Source of the DNA: Edolisoma coerulescens
Taxonomy: Eukaryota; Chordata; Aves; Passeriformes; Campephagidae
DNA length: 64,000 nt
NCBI GenBank assembly: GCA_013397115.1
Contig: VWZW01000851.1
Coordinates: 370,387-434,386, forward strand
Direction: 5' to 3'
Notes under the pieces: model-generated
The model's database searches: none
The model's input: the letters and a program-made list of their open reading frames with translations, nothing else
What the model was told of the DNA's origin: nothing
Made by a program: the position numbers and the translations under genes
Shown here: positions 1 to 10,829 of the stretch, one piece after another
Layout of the letters: each line of letters opens with the position of its first letter
How positions within the stretch are numbered: the first letter of the stretch is position 1

Positions 1-133
1 TGCTGTGTGGGGGGGAGCAAAACCCCGCAGGCAGCTGTGGGTGAGGAGCAAAGGCACTGCCAGCCCCCTCTGACCATGTGTGACACCCTGGCTGCAGTGC
101 CTGAGCTTCTCTTCTTCCTCTTCTGTCTTCCAG
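1..133 (+). other. DUSP15: intron of DUSP15 (5' exons outside window)
   Basis: The sequence before the first recognisable DUSP15 exon ends in a pyrimidine-rich tract and a cag acceptor at 131-133. It is therefore intronic, and the start of the gene lies to the left of the window. Confidence 0.8.
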
Positions 134-1891
134 GACATTACCTACCTCCGCATCCCCCTGCCCGACACCCCTGAAGCCAACATGTGAGTGCCCTGGGGAG
201 GCTGGGGATGTGCAGGGAGGCAGGAGGGTGACCAGAGGTGAGGGCTCACAGCTTCTCAAGCCCTCAATGTGCTGCCTCCAGGTCCTCAGCCTCCAGGCTG
301 GAGCTATGATGCCACAGTGCAGGGGGCCACCCCGGGACCCCAACAGCATCCCAGTTCACTGACTGCTGTGAGGGTACAAGCCCTGGGGTGAGGCGAGGGG
401 CAGCCACTCTGCAGCACCCATGGAGAGGAGCAGCAAGCATCCCCCTGGGAAGTGTCTGGAGAGGGGAGAGCACATCAAGGGTGTGGAGCCAGCCGAGGGC
501 ACAGGCGTGGCTGGAGGTGTGAGCAGCCAGCGTCCCACTGCCCCAGCATGAGTCACACAAGTCACAGGGCAGCCCCGTGCATCCCCAGCACAGTGTCCCC
601 CTCTGTGTCCCCAGCACAGAATGAGCTGGCAAATCCACCTTTCCTTGGGAATAAACAGCACTGAGCTGCGCAGGTCTCAGCAGTGGCTGGCAGATCCCCT
701 AAAACAACTCAAACATGCAGGGCTGCTCTGCCTGCAGCTAAAAATGCTATTCCACCCCTGAAGTTCTTATTCTGTCTGGTTTATTTTTCCTGCTAGCAAG
801 AGGCACTTCAAGGAATGCATCAGTTTTATCCACCAGTGTCGCCTGCATGGAGGGAACTGCCTCGTCCACTGGTAATGCTTCTTCCCTTTGCCCATTGCTG
901 TGTCCCCCCAGCTCAGCAGATACAGCCCCCAGCCCCTCACTTTAGCTGCAACCCCTGATCAAAGCCAGCCTGTGCCAGAGGGCTCTGTGCCAATGGATCC
1001 ACCCAGGATCCACCCTTGGCTGCGGCTTGTGACTCAAACCCAGCGGGATCCAGGCAGTCCTGGAGCCGGGGCAGCTTTTTGCTGCAGCTGAGTGCGCGGG
1101 GTGAGCAGGGGTTTGGGGCAGGCAGCCAGGCAGTGGCTGCTGCTCCCATTCCCTGGAGAGGAGTGGGTATTTATAGGCACTGATGGCCAGGACCTTGGAA
1201 GGGCTCAGGCCTCTGGGAGAGCAAGTCTTTGGAAAAGAAGAACTGAAATATCTGAGGCACAGGGGTGGAGGAAGAGGCAAGCACGGGGTCAGGGTGTGCC
1301 ACTAACCCCAGCCCTTCTGCACTTTCCCTTGCCAGCCTTGCTGGCATCTCCCGCAGCACCACCGTGGTTGTTGCCTACGTCATGGTTGTCACGGAGCTGA
1401 GCTGCCAGGAGGTGCTGGATGCCATCCGAACCATCCGGCCCGTCGCCAACCCCAACCCCGGCTTCAGGCAGCAGCTGTCTGAGTTCGGCGGCAGCGCAGC
1501 CCGCAAGGTGGGACAAGCCCCTGCCACCTGTGCTCTGCTCCATGGCTGAGCCTGCCATGGGTATCAGAGCAAGGACAAGTCCTGAGGGGACTCTGTTTCT
1601 TTCCTGCTCCCCTTGCTGGCAGGCTTGGACCTGCCCTTGTAAACCAGCACCTTATTTTACTTCTCGCTCCTTCCCCAGGTCCGCAGGCACCTGAAGCAGA
1701 GGTATGGGATGTCCCCTTTCAATGATGAGGAAGAAATAAAGGCCTTGCTGCCAGCAGGGAGAGAAGGAATGTCCAGGACAGAGGGAGCTGTGCAAGGACT
1801 GGTACCAAGAGCCAGAGACATGAGGAGCACAAGTCCCTTCCTGCTGCGGGTGAAGAGGACGTTCTCCTGCATCCCGGCTTGTCTGAAGTGA
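134..1891 (+). CDS. DUSP15: dual specificity protein phosphatase 15, C-terminal part
   Basis: This is an atypical dual-specificity phosphatase that dephosphorylates Tyr and Ser/Thr; the family member VHY is N-myristoylated and membrane-associated, but that N-terminus lies outside the window. Four coding exons were read: 134-183, 797-871, 1336-1507 and 1679-1891. All have GT/AG borders and one continuous frame, giving 169 residues plus TGA. Visible landmarks are DITYLRIPLPDTPEAN, then KHFKECI-type sequence, the catalytic loop HCLAGISRS (HCxxGxxRS), AYVM, and RPVANPNPGFRQQL before a basic tail ending FSCIPACLK. The codon of the catalytic cysteine is split TG|C by the intron 872-1335. Human DUSP15 has the same motif order. 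The closest alternative is its paralogue DUSP22, but the tail (LLPAGREG... VQGLVPRARD... LLRVKRTFSC) fits DUSP15 better. Confidence 0.92.
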
Positions 1892-2583
1892 CCCAAGCCA
1901 AGGGAGAGCAGTGAGAATCACCCAACAGCCTGGGAGAGAGGAAGGAGATGCAACACTGTGGGACAGGGAGCACTGGGCAGGAACCTGCACAAAGCCCAGC
2001 TCCTTCTTCTCTTCTGGGGTGGGAACGTGCCACCCTCTCTCTGGGCAGGTTTCATGGACACTGTTGGGCTTTGCAGCACATGCTGGGCTCATCCTCTTCA
2101 CATCTGGCGTGCTGGGGACATGGGTCTCTGCCCCTGGGTCACTGCAGGCTCCTGCCTGGGGCAGAACACAGAGGGGGGTCTCTTCTGCCACAGGCCAGTA
2201 CCCAGGTGTTGCCAGCAGCAGCTTTAGCACTTGGGTACCCACTGCATGGGCCTCAGGGTGCATGGGAGAGCCGGTGCTCCCCTCAGAGCGGTTTTCCCAC
2301 CAGCAGCACAAGCTCCCAGCATCCAGGTGGCTGGGGAGCAGGGACACACCAGTGTACCAGCAGGTAATGCCACCACACAGGCTCCCAGGCAAGGGTCCAG
2401 CTCCAGACTGGCCAAGCACAAGCCCTGAACAAGCACTGTAGCTTTAGGAATCCATTGCACCCCATTCCCACCCATCCCAGGGCACAATCTGTAACAGGTG
2501 GGAACCAAGCATTTAACCTGGCCAGACCTCACTAGAGCAGAGCCTTAAGCCATTTTGCTTAAAGACTTTCTATGTCCCCCAGT

Positions 2584-2589
2584 AATAAA
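2584..2589 (+). terminator. candidate poly(A) signal for DUSP15
   Basis: AATAAA lies about 0.7 kb after the DUSP15 stop codon. It is the first canonical hexamer on this strand downstream of the stop. Use of it is inferred only from position. Confidence 0.4.
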
Positions 2590-5364
2590 CACCCTTCTCT
2601 GTGGTCTGACTCCCCTGTGATGGCCGGGTTGAAACGGGGATGCCAAGGGGGAAGGTCCCAGCATGGGACAGGTCTGGAGCTGCTGCTGGCCACTCTCTGG
2701 AGTGGGCTGGGGACACCGGCATGCCTGGACAGGGCTCACCCTGCTTCCTTGTGGGAACGTGACAAGGGAGGCTGGAAACGTGAGTGCCAGGGCAGGGCTC
2801 TCTGGGGACAAGCTCTGCTCCAGGAGAGGTTGGGAGCAGCAGGTGGGAGCTCACCTGGAGTCTGTTTCACTGTAGCCTCTCCACTCCCTGGATTCAGGAG
2901 CACCAGGTCCAGGTGTCTGCTGGCTCTAGCTGCTGAGAGTACTGGGAGCCTGGCACTGGCTGAGTGTCACAAGCCTCAGACCTGTCCTATTTGCACCTTT
3001 TCCTGGAGCAGAGTCCCAGGTGGGAAAGATTCTGAGGATGCCCAGCTGGGTCATCAGCATTGTCCCTGTTGGGACTCAGCATGTTTCTGGGGTCCCCCTC
3101 ATCCCTGCCACCCCTCTCCTAGGGGGAAGGGATCCCCCAGGAGACAAAGCTTCAAGACCGGGGTTCCTTCCTGCTGCCAGCATCTGCCTGCGGGGCTGGG
3201 TGCTGCCTTGGGGTGACCCAGGCAGACTGGGAGCTCCAGCCTCTCTGGATAGATACTGAGCAAACTGAATAACCAGGGGTGCATCATCCTTCACTGCTCC
3301 TGCACCATCCGCTGTGGGATCCCACTCTCCTCCCAGTTCCTTCCAGGGTGCTCTCCCCACTCCCTTGCCCCCAGGCCAGGCTCTCCAGCGCCCTTTGGCC
3401 CCCCCAGCACCCAGCCAGGTGGTAGCCCTGCAGCCCAGGACCACGCACCCGGGATGGATGTGTGCCTCATGCACAGCTGCACCCTCCCACACTGGAACAC
3501 CCTCTGCCAAGGTATTTACACCCAGGGATTCCCCTGTTCCCACCATAAACGACACAGGGCCCTGGCCCCTCCAGCTCAGCTTCACAGCACAGCAAAATGT
3601 ATTTATTTTGGCAGATCTGGTTCGCACAGCTTGGAAAAACCCGGGCAAGGGCAGGGTTAGCTACGAGTTAATGTTTGACTCCTTTTAAAGCTCATTTTGG
3701 CATGAAAAGTTTAAGGGTTAAGCAGCTTCACCTTCCCTGCGCAGGGAAAAGCTCAGTGGGGAATCCAGTGGGGAATCTGGCTCCTGAGCATCCTCGCTGA
3801 CGCCCGGGTAATTAGATCCCCTGGGTCCCGCGTCACCAGGCGGCTGCCACACCACATGAAATCCCCGGCCGGCCGATAAAGCTTATCCCGGCGGGCTGGG
3901 GCTGACAAACGAGCCGGCGGCTGCGATTATCTCCCGGCCTTGGATGTAATCAGTGCAAGCCACTGGGAGGCTGTGCAGTGACTCCTTGCCATCGCTCTGC
4001 TTCCCAAGGCAGAAAGGGGACATGTGGATTCTCTGTCGGTCAGTCCCAGGCCCTTTTCCCAGAATGTGACCCCCCAGCTCGCCAGATGGGGGGCACAGGG
4101 GGTGCCTGGGCTTCACTTTGCAACAGAGGGATCCTGGACAGGCTCAGTAAGGAGAGAAAACCCCTGCCAGTGGGGCTCACTTGTACACCCCATGTGGCCC
4201 CATGTGCCCTCTGTGCCACGTGGCCGTGCCCTGTCCTCACATCCTCCGGGAAAGCCCGGGACTGGGCTCTCTGCCACTGATTATTCATCTGGAGACTTTG
4301 CAGCCCTAGCAGCTCTCAGGAACTTCGCTTCTCCTCTCGGCAAGAGGTGACTTTCTCTGACTCAGAGCAGGAAAGGAGACCTGGGGGACTGCAAAAGGAG
4401 ACTTGGAGGGCAGCAGCCGGGCAGAGGAGCTGGGTTTCCCTGCACAGTGACATGGGGCTCTGCAGCAGTGATGGAGGAACCAATATGTGTCACCTCAGGG
4501 TGGCCCAGTGACCCAGCCCGTGCCCTGCTGGGGGCTGGTGGGGAGATGGTGCAGGATGCGTCAGGCTCCCACCCCGGTCCCGGCAGCCCTTGGCACAGCT
4601 CATCTGCCCGTCCCACCCGTTTCCCGTTCGACTCAGCACCAGAGCCCCACGAGGCAGACGTGAGCATTAGAGCAGAGAGATTTGAGATTTGAGAGATGGG
4701 GACATGTGACTGTTCACACCACCGTGGAAACCCCGTGCTGTTCCCGCAGCTCCCCACACCCATGGAGTGAGCAGCTGGTCCCACGGGAGGACACAGCCCC
4801 TGGAGCAGGGACGTGTCCGGGTCCTCAGAGCAGGAAGACAAGGGAGTAGGGTCCCTTGTTGCCTTCGGGGAGCGTGTGGGAGTCCTGACAGTTTTAGGGG
4901 AAGTACTTGGGAGGGGTGCAGGGGAGTTCCGTGTGCCTTGTGGTGCCTTGGCCCCTCTCCCATTGATGCAATGTGCCTGCCCCCCTCCCGCGGGTGCAGG
5001 GTGCCTGTGTTGAGAAATACACCTCGTGCAGGTCTCTCGGTATGTAAATTATCAGTGCGAGCTGCACATTGTGTTCTGCATGGCAGGAAAAGGCTGGAGC
5101 CCCAGGCAAGAGCCGGGAATGGGCGCCCACCCTTTGCCTAACAAAGGGCACGTCCCGGGGTGGGGGTCGATCACCCAGAGGCTCCGCAGGAGCCAATGAA
5201 CAACGGGAAGAGCCTAAAATCACCATTGGTGTACATGGGTGCACACATTGTGAGGGTCTGAGACCTCGGGGATGCCTTTTTGGGGGGTCCCTCCCGGAGG
5301 CACCAGCTCCAACTGTTCCCAGTGCTGTAACCTTCAATTACGACATCACTTTTTCCTGAACACG
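2590..5364. other. intergenic region between DUSP15 and IRF10
   Basis: No supported coding exon was found. The open frames here lack splice-compatible continuation or recognisable domains. Notable content is the GATA-motif cluster around 3875-3931 and a GC-rich stretch running into the IRF10 promoter. Confidence 0.6.
3875..3931. promoter_or_regulatory. candidate enhancer: three GATA-factor motifs
   Basis: GATAA at 3875-3879 is followed by an inverted TTATC at 3883-3887 (GATAAAGCTTATC), and a further TTATC lies at 3927-3931. The surrounding 3780-3960 segment is CpG-bearing and also holds a TAATTA homeobox-type core. This combination resembles a compact distal element about 1.6 kb upstream of IRF10. 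Function is inferred from motif density only. Confidence 0.35.
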
Positions 5365-5470
5365 GATGTCTGACGCTGCTGCGTGGAGAAAAGCGGAGCA
5401 GAGAAAAACTTTTAAGACCCGTCCCCTTCGCCGTGGGGCAGCCAGAGCCGGCGGCGCGGGCCAGGAAAGG

Positions 5471-5502
5471 GAAAGTGAAAGCCGGAGCCGCTTTCGGTTT
5501 CG
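5471..5502 (+). promoter_or_regulatory. paired interferon-stimulated response elements at the IRF10 start
   Basis: GAAAGTGAAA at 5471-5480 matches the GAAANNGAAA core of ISRE/IRF-E. CTTTCGGTTTCG at 5491-5502 is the same core on the opposite strand (CGAAACCGAAAG). Both sit within 45 bp upstream of the ATG at 5516. IRF or ISGF3 binding here would give interferon induction and auto- or cross-regulation by IRFs. A weak TATA-like tttaag lies near 5411. Confidence 0.7.
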
Positions 5503-5515
5503 CCGCCGGGCCGCG

Positions 5516-8232
5516 ATGGCGGAGCCGGGGGCGCCCATGCGGCTGAAGGAGTGGCTGATCGCGCAGATCGACAGCGGCCGGTACCCGGGGCTGCGCTGGG
5601 AGAACCGGCACCGGACGCTCTTCCGCATCCCCTGGAAGCACGCGGCCAAGCAGGATTACCGGGAGCAGGAGGATGCTGCGCTCTTCAAGGTACCCCGGGC
5701 TCCCCGCGGCCCCCACCCGGCCCTGGGAGCGTCCCTGGGGCTGGCCCCCGGGCTCCGTGTGCACTCCCGGGGCTCCCCGCTGCTCCGGCTCCCGGAATCC
5801 CTCACCCAGCTCCGTGCAGCCGAGCTCCATGTGCACCTTACAGGGCACTCTGTGCGCAGCGCTGGGACTTGGCTCCATGCGCACCCCTGGGACACACCGC
5901 CCAGCTCCCTGCACACTCGGGGCTCCCGGCTGCCCAGCTCCGTGTGCTCCCCTGGACCCCGCACCAGCCAGCTCCCCGCAGCCCCCCAGGACACACAGCC
6001 CCGGTTCNNNNNNNNNNNNNNNNNNNNNNNNNNNNNNNNNNNNNNNNNNNGGTGAATTCATACCCCGGTGGACCCCCTTGGACAGCCGAGCCGGGGACCA
6101 GGTTGTGGCAGCCCCCACAGCACAGGGCACCCTCTGTCCCTCAGGCCTGGGCCGTCTACAAGGGGAAGTACCACGAAGGGACGGACAAGGCCGACCCCTC
6201 CACCTGGAAGACGCGGCTGCGCTGCGCCCTCAACAAGAGCACCGATTTCCAGGAGGTGCCCGAGCGGAGCCAGCTGGACATCTCCGAGCCTTACAAGGTG
6301 TACCAGATCGTGACTGACAGAGCCTGTGATGCAGGTACGTCCCTGCCGTCCCTCCTCCTGTGCCAGATGTGGGGTTGATACCTGAACCATGCCTGTACAA
6401 GCCCCGTGCCCCACAGACATTTCCCTTCCTCCCTGCTCCTCTTCCTCTCTGGGTGTCCCGGACAGCCAGCTGTCTTCCCTGGGGCTATTCCTGTCGTTTG
6501 CCAGGGGTTCATCTGTTCTTTCTTGCTCTCTGCAGAGGAGAGTGACACACAGTCCCCAGGCAGTGAGGACCAGCAGGTGAGCCTGCCCTGTGCCGTCCAG
6601 GCAGAGGAGAAGGTGGGACCCTCAAATCCCCCCCTCACCCATCAGCTGCTCCCCTGCTTGCACACTGCCTGCATCTGTCCCACGGGGCATCGGTGAGGGT
6701 CCCCTGTGCCACGCAGCTGCCAGACCCAGGCAGGGGATCTGCTGGTCCATGGTAGAGGCAGGAGCTGGATCAGGATCCCCCGCTGCCAGCTCAGCCCTCA
6801 CCAAAACCGCTCCTACCCCCAGGGCAGCACCGCGGGGAGTCCGAAGAAGGAGGAAAGCCAGAAGGACACACTGGAGACTGCTCATGTGTCTCCACAGCCC
6901 CGGCTCTCTGCCCACCCAACCGAACGAGGTGAGGAGGGTCCCTCTCAGTGGGATAGGGCTGGGGGCAGGGAGCACACACTTCTGCCAGGATCCTCTGGGG
7001 ATTGAGGTAGGCGCTCCTACCCTAGCAAAGCCATGCCCTTAGGGGATATAATGAGGCCCAATAATGAGCAAACACAGTGGGGAATGCGGGCCCAGGGGCT
7101 TGGGCCAGGAGAGCGCCTGGGAACCTTTGGGGTAACTGCCCATGTCCTTTCCCCACCTCATCTCTGCCCTGGTCCAGGGTGCCTTGTGAGGGGAGTCTTC
7201 TACGGCTGGAACCCAACCCATGGCCAGCTTCTTCCCAGACCCCAGTCCTACCTCCCTCTGGAGGATGTCAGCAACTCAGGTAGGAGCCACGCTGGCAGGC
7301 AATGCCCTGGGTGGCCCCACCAGCCCAGATTGCCTGTGAACTGACCCTCCCCTTGCCCCAGACTGCTGGCTCCACATCCGCCTGTACTACTGCGACGTGC
7401 TGGTGAAGGAGGTGACCACCCGAACGGCCGAGGGCTGCCGCATCACCACCAGCGCCGTGCTGGCTGACAGCGAACACCTCTACGGCCCCTCCTGCATGGA
7501 GCAGATAAAATTCCCCCCACCACAGGTGCTCAGCGGCCATGGCCACATGGCCTGCATGACCGACGTGCTGGAGCGACTCCTGCCCCACCTGGAGCGTGGG
7601 GTGCTGCTGTGGGTAGCACCTGAGGGGGTCTTCATGAAGCGCCAGTGCCAGGGCAGGGTGTACTGGAACGGGCCACTGGCCCCACACAAGAACTGGCCCA
7701 ACAAGCTGGAGAGGGAGAAGACCTACAAGCTGCTGGACACACAGCAGTACATCCAGCGTAAGTCCTGGGAGACCCTGCTGCCCTCAGGAAGAGGGGCAGG
7801 TCCTGCCCTGGTGTGGCTGATGGGGGTGTGGGGACCCCGTGTCCCCTGACAGTGTTGGTGTCTTGCAGAGGTGCGGGAGTACCTGAGCAACGGGCAGCTC
7901 ATGCCTCAGTACCAGATCCACCTGTGCTTCGGGGAGGAGTACCCCACCAGAGCTGGGCACCCCTTCCAGAAGCTCGTCATGGCTCACGTGAGTACCCACT
8001 GGGGCTGGCCACCCCTGAGCCAGGCACGGGGACCATTGCAATGTGGGGACACGGATCTGTGCCCATCCTCCGTCGTTCTGTGCCTCCACAGGTGGAGCCA
8101 GTGTTCGCACGGGAGCTCTTCCATCACGCCCAGCGCTTGAGGCCGACGCTGCTCTGCAACTCCCCGCAGCCCTGCGCCCCTGGCACCTCCAGCCACGTTT
8201 TCCACGTCCTCAAACAGCTCTGCCAGCCCTGA
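5516..8232 (+). CDS. IRF10: interferon regulatory factor 10
   Basis: This is a nuclear transcription factor of the IRF family. Eight coding exons were read: 5516-5689, 6145-6334, 6536-6576, 6823-6928, 7178-7279, 7362-7757, 7869-7987 and 8092-8232. The frame closes exactly, giving 422 residues. The N-terminal DNA-binding domain has the five-tryptophan repeat at W13, W28, W40, W60 and W79 (LKEWLIAQ, LRWENRHR, IPWKHAAK, AWAVYKG, TWKTRLRCALNKS). A short acidic/Ser-rich linker is followed by the IRF-association domain from about residue 170 (GVFYGWNP..., LYGPSCMEQIKFPPP, RGVLLWVAPEGVF, VYWNGP). The gene sits between DUSP15 and FOXS1 and has an IRF4/8/9-type organisation. IRF10 was described in chicken and is absent from human and mouse, so the assignment rests on family sequence plus position. 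The ATG at 5516 has a good GCCGCGATGG context, but an in-frame ATG also exists at 5366. The nearest alternative would be a divergent IRF4 or IRF8, which this locus does not support. Confidence 0.9.
6008..6050. other. assembly gap (43 N) in IRF10 intron 1
   Basis: A run of N lies within the 455-bp first intron. The left flank (5700-6007) is a degenerate repetitive C-rich tract with recurring ggggctcccgg/cccagctccgtg-like units, so the gap may be a collapsed minisatellite. No coding sequence is lost, because exons 1 and 2 join in frame. Confidence 0.9.
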
Positions 8233-8531
8233 GCTGGGTGGGAGAGGAGAGCCCAGTTGCCATAAAGTCTCAGAGTGGGAGGGTCTGAGCCCCACGGCCC
8301 ACTCCAGCTGCACATCCTGAGGCAGAGTGTGCAGGGTGCTCAGCGTGCGGGACCAGACAAGGACGGATGTTAGCTGGGGTGGGCAGGTGCTGCTGCCCCT
8401 GTGATTGCTGTATTTATTCCCCAGGAGTCCCCCAGGTGGGATTTGTTGTGTGCCTGTTCAGCAAGCCGGGGCAGACCCAGCTTCGTCCTTGCACCTTGCG
8501 CTGCCAGGACTCGCCGTTTGCAAACCTTAGA

Positions 8532-8537
8532 AATAAA
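8532..8537 (+). terminator. poly(A) signal for IRF10
   Basis: AATAAA lies 300 bp after the IRF10 stop codon and is followed by GT-rich sequence (ggttgtgttttt), the expected arrangement for a cleavage site. Confidence 0.7.
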
Positions 8538-8549
8538 GGTTGTGTTTTT

Positions 8550-9340
8550 ATATCGGTGTTGGGGGCTGGCTCTGGTTTTGGGGGGCTGGTGCTGGTCCCA
8601 GCAGAGCACGGGTGGTTGGGGAAACTGAGTCCAGACAGAGCCTCATGTGGGCAAAGCCAGCTCAGCCCAGCCAGAGAGACAGCGTGAGACAACCCCCTGC
8701 CCCAGCACTGGCTCCAGACCTGTCCTGCCCCTTGTCCCAGCCCCTTGGCAGGGGTGAAGGCGGCAGTGAGGTGCCCGTTAGCTGCTCTGCTGACCCGGCA
8801 ACACAGAAGCCTGTCCTAAAGGCACTCACTGCCTGTGCCTCAGTTTCCCCTCATGAGTGGTGTGATGGGGCTCCTGGGGCCTGTGCTGCACCCAGAGTTT
8901 TGGGAACAATGCAGGGACCTGGCACAACAGAGACCTGGCACAGGATCCAGCACAAGCCCAGGCTGGGGGCAGGGGCTGAGGCACTGGGGTGGGCAGGGGG
9001 CAGATGGGCATCTGAGGGCAGGCAGCACCCTCAGTCCTGCCAGCATCCCTCACCCAGCCTCACTCCAGCCCAGCCGGAGCCCGGCTGCACACCATGAGCA
9101 GGGCAGGATGAGAACCAGGTCGTGGGAACCTTCCGTGGGAAAAGGGGCTGGGGGAGCCGGGGGCTGTGCCCGCCTCTGCCCTGGGGAGGCCGCGGCCGTG
9201 CCAACCCCGGGGCCACTGGCTGCTGGCCGCAGGCCTTGGCGGCGCATCCGTCCGTCTGTCCACAGGGACCAGTGCTGGACGGCAGAGCCCCGCTCCGCCC
9301 TGGGCGGCCCCTCAGAGGAGGGGCCCGCCGCCCCCTCGCC
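8550..9340. other. short intergenic region between IRF10 and FOXS1
   Basis: No supported gene was found. GC and CpG content rise toward FOXS1 from about 9150, consistent with a CpG-island promoter. Confidence 0.6.
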
Positions 9341-9428
9341 GGCCGGCGCGTTTTAACGGGCCGTGCTGGGGCCGTGCGGCAGAGCGGGAGCAGCGGCAGC
9401 GCTGGAACGGCGGGGGCCGGCCGGGAGG
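9340..9428 (+). promoter_or_regulatory. FOXS1 core promoter / 5' UTR
   Basis: A very CpG-rich segment holds a single AT-rich ttttaa island (about 9350-9356) roughly 75 bp before the ATG. It could act as a degenerate TATA box. The transcription start cannot be fixed from sequence alone. Confidence 0.4.
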
Positions 9429-10775
9429 ATGCAGCCGGACCTCCCCGTCGGCGACGCGGCGCTGCGCAGCCCGCCGGCCCCTGAGCCGGCCGGCGGCGCC
9501 TTCCCCAGCGCCGAGGCCACCAAGCCACCCTACAGCTACATCGCCCTCATCACCATGGCCATCCAGAGCGCGCCCGAGCAGCGCATCACCCTCAGCGGCA
9601 TCTACCGCTACATCATGGGCCGCTTCACCTTCTACCGCGAGAACAAGCAGGGCTGGCAGAACAGCATCCGCCACAACCTCTCCCTCAACGAGTGCTTCGT
9701 CAAGGTGCCCCGTGATGACAAGAAGCCGGGAAAGGGCAACTACTGGACCCTCGACCCCGACTGCTACAACATGTTTGAGAACGGCAGCTTCTTGCGGCGC
9801 CGCCGGCGCTTCACCAGGAAGAGGGGCCTCCGGGATGCGCCGGGCACCGAGGGAGACGAGGGGCGCGGGAAGACCCCCCGACAGCAGGCGCGAGGGCTGC
9901 CCGCTGCCCCGCTGCCTGAGGAGGGGAAGGCAGAGGGGGGCTACCCCTCGCCGTCGGCCGCAGGACGCCTGCCGAGCCCTGCCTCTCTGTCCGAGGGTGC
10001 CGGGGTGCCGGGGTGCGCTGAGCCCTGTGCCCGGCGTCAGCCGCCCAAGGCCGGGCAGCCCTGCCTGTACCTGCCGGACATGCCACAGCCCAAGGGGCCG
10101 TTCTTCACGCCCCCCGAGAGCCGCCCACCCAAGGAGACTGTCTTCGGGGGGCTCCCGGCAACGCTGCAGCTGCCCCGGCCAGGTCAGTACCCATTGCCCA
10201 GCGAGCGCCCGGCCCAGCACCAGCACCCTGCCCTGCTGCCCGCTCTGCTGCCCACCCAGCACAGGGACCCCCCGCAGGACTCGCCGGCCACACCAGACAC
10301 CCCTCCGGGGCAGCTGGAGGGCAAGGAGCTGGCTGCCCCTGTGTTGGGGCCGTGTCAGCCATTCGGGCAGGTGCCACCTGCATTCCCTGGCAACCTCCTC
10401 GGCACGGGCAAGACCCCCTCATCCTGCTTCCTGGAGGGAGAGGGCTACACGCAGCCCCACCTGCCCGTGTTCGGCTCCTTCAGCCGGCCGGGCCCCGAGG
10501 CGCTGGGCAGCAGCTACCAGTGCCGGGTGCAGGCGCTGAGCTTCTGCATGAAGGAGCGGCCCTGCGGCGCAGCGCTGGAGCATCTCCTGGCTGCAGCCCC
10601 CCCGGCCCCCGCCGCCCCCTGCCAGCCACCCTTCGGGGCCATGGGGCCACGGGCGGGTGAGCAGAAGGAGCCTTGGGGGCCGGGGACCGCGATCCCACTG
10701 CAGGGGGGGAATGGCTACCCCCTGGGGCTGCCCCCCTGCCTCTACCGGACACCCGGCATGTTCTTCTTCGAGTGA
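9429..10775 (+). CDS. FOXS1: forkhead box protein S1
   Basis: This intronless forkhead transcription factor of 448 residues acts in the nucleus; in mammals FOXS1 marks neural-crest, sensory-neuron and pericyte lineages. The forkhead domain spans about residues 32-125. It starts TKPPYSYIALITMAIQ, contains the recognition helix WQNSIRHNLSLN (76-87), and ends KGNYWTLDPDCYNMFENGS followed by a basic FLRRRRRFTR. The low-complexity middle is longer than in human FOXS1. Two C-terminal blocks are strongly conserved: SSYQCRVQALSFCM and the extreme end GYPLGLPPCLYRTPGMFFFE. ATG 9429 is the first in-frame ATG; the frame stays open to 9363 only through a GTG. The gene is tail-to-tail with MYLK2 as in human. 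The +2 frame across the same bases is also open, but this is a shadow. Confidence 0.96.
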   Translation: MQPDLPVGDAALRSPPAPEPAGGAFPSAEATKPPYSYIALITMAIQSAPEQRITLSGIYRYIMGRFTFYRENKQGWQNSIRHNLSLNECFVKVPRDDKKPGKGNYWTLDPDCYNMFENGSFLRRRRRFTRKRGLRDAPGTEGDEGRGKTPRQQARGLPAAPLPEEGKAEGGYPSPSAAGRLPSPASLSEGAGVPGCAEPCARRQPPKAGQPCLYLPDMPQPKGPFFTPPESRPPKETVFGGLPATLQLPRPGQYPLPSERPAQHQHPALLPALLPTQHRDPPQDSPATPDTPPGQLEGKELAAPVLGPCQPFGQVPPAFPGNLLGTGKTPSSCFLEGEGYTQPHLPVFGSFSRPGPEALGSSYQCRVQALSFCMKERPCGAALEHLLAAAPPAPAAPCQPPFGAMGPRAGEQKEPWGPGTAIPLQGGNGYPLGLPPCLYRTPGMFFFE

Positions 10776-10805
10776 GGGACTCCCCACCCTGGGACAACAC
10801 AGCAG

Positions 10806-10811
10806 CCAATA
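10806..10811 (+). terminator. poly(A) signal for FOXS1
   Basis: AATAAA lies only 30 bp after the FOXS1 stop codon and is followed by a gtctctgtg GT-rich stretch, implying a very short 3' UTR. Confidence 0.75.
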
Positions 10812-10829
10812 AAACACATTCCCCAATGC

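Noticed and set aside
9166..10539. Long + strand open frame overlapping FOXS1, and a long antisense frame at 9312-10262
   Set aside because: Both are shadows of the GC-rich FOXS1 exon. They consist of Arg/Pro/Ala-rich sequence with no domain, while the FOXS1 frame carries an unmistakable forkhead.
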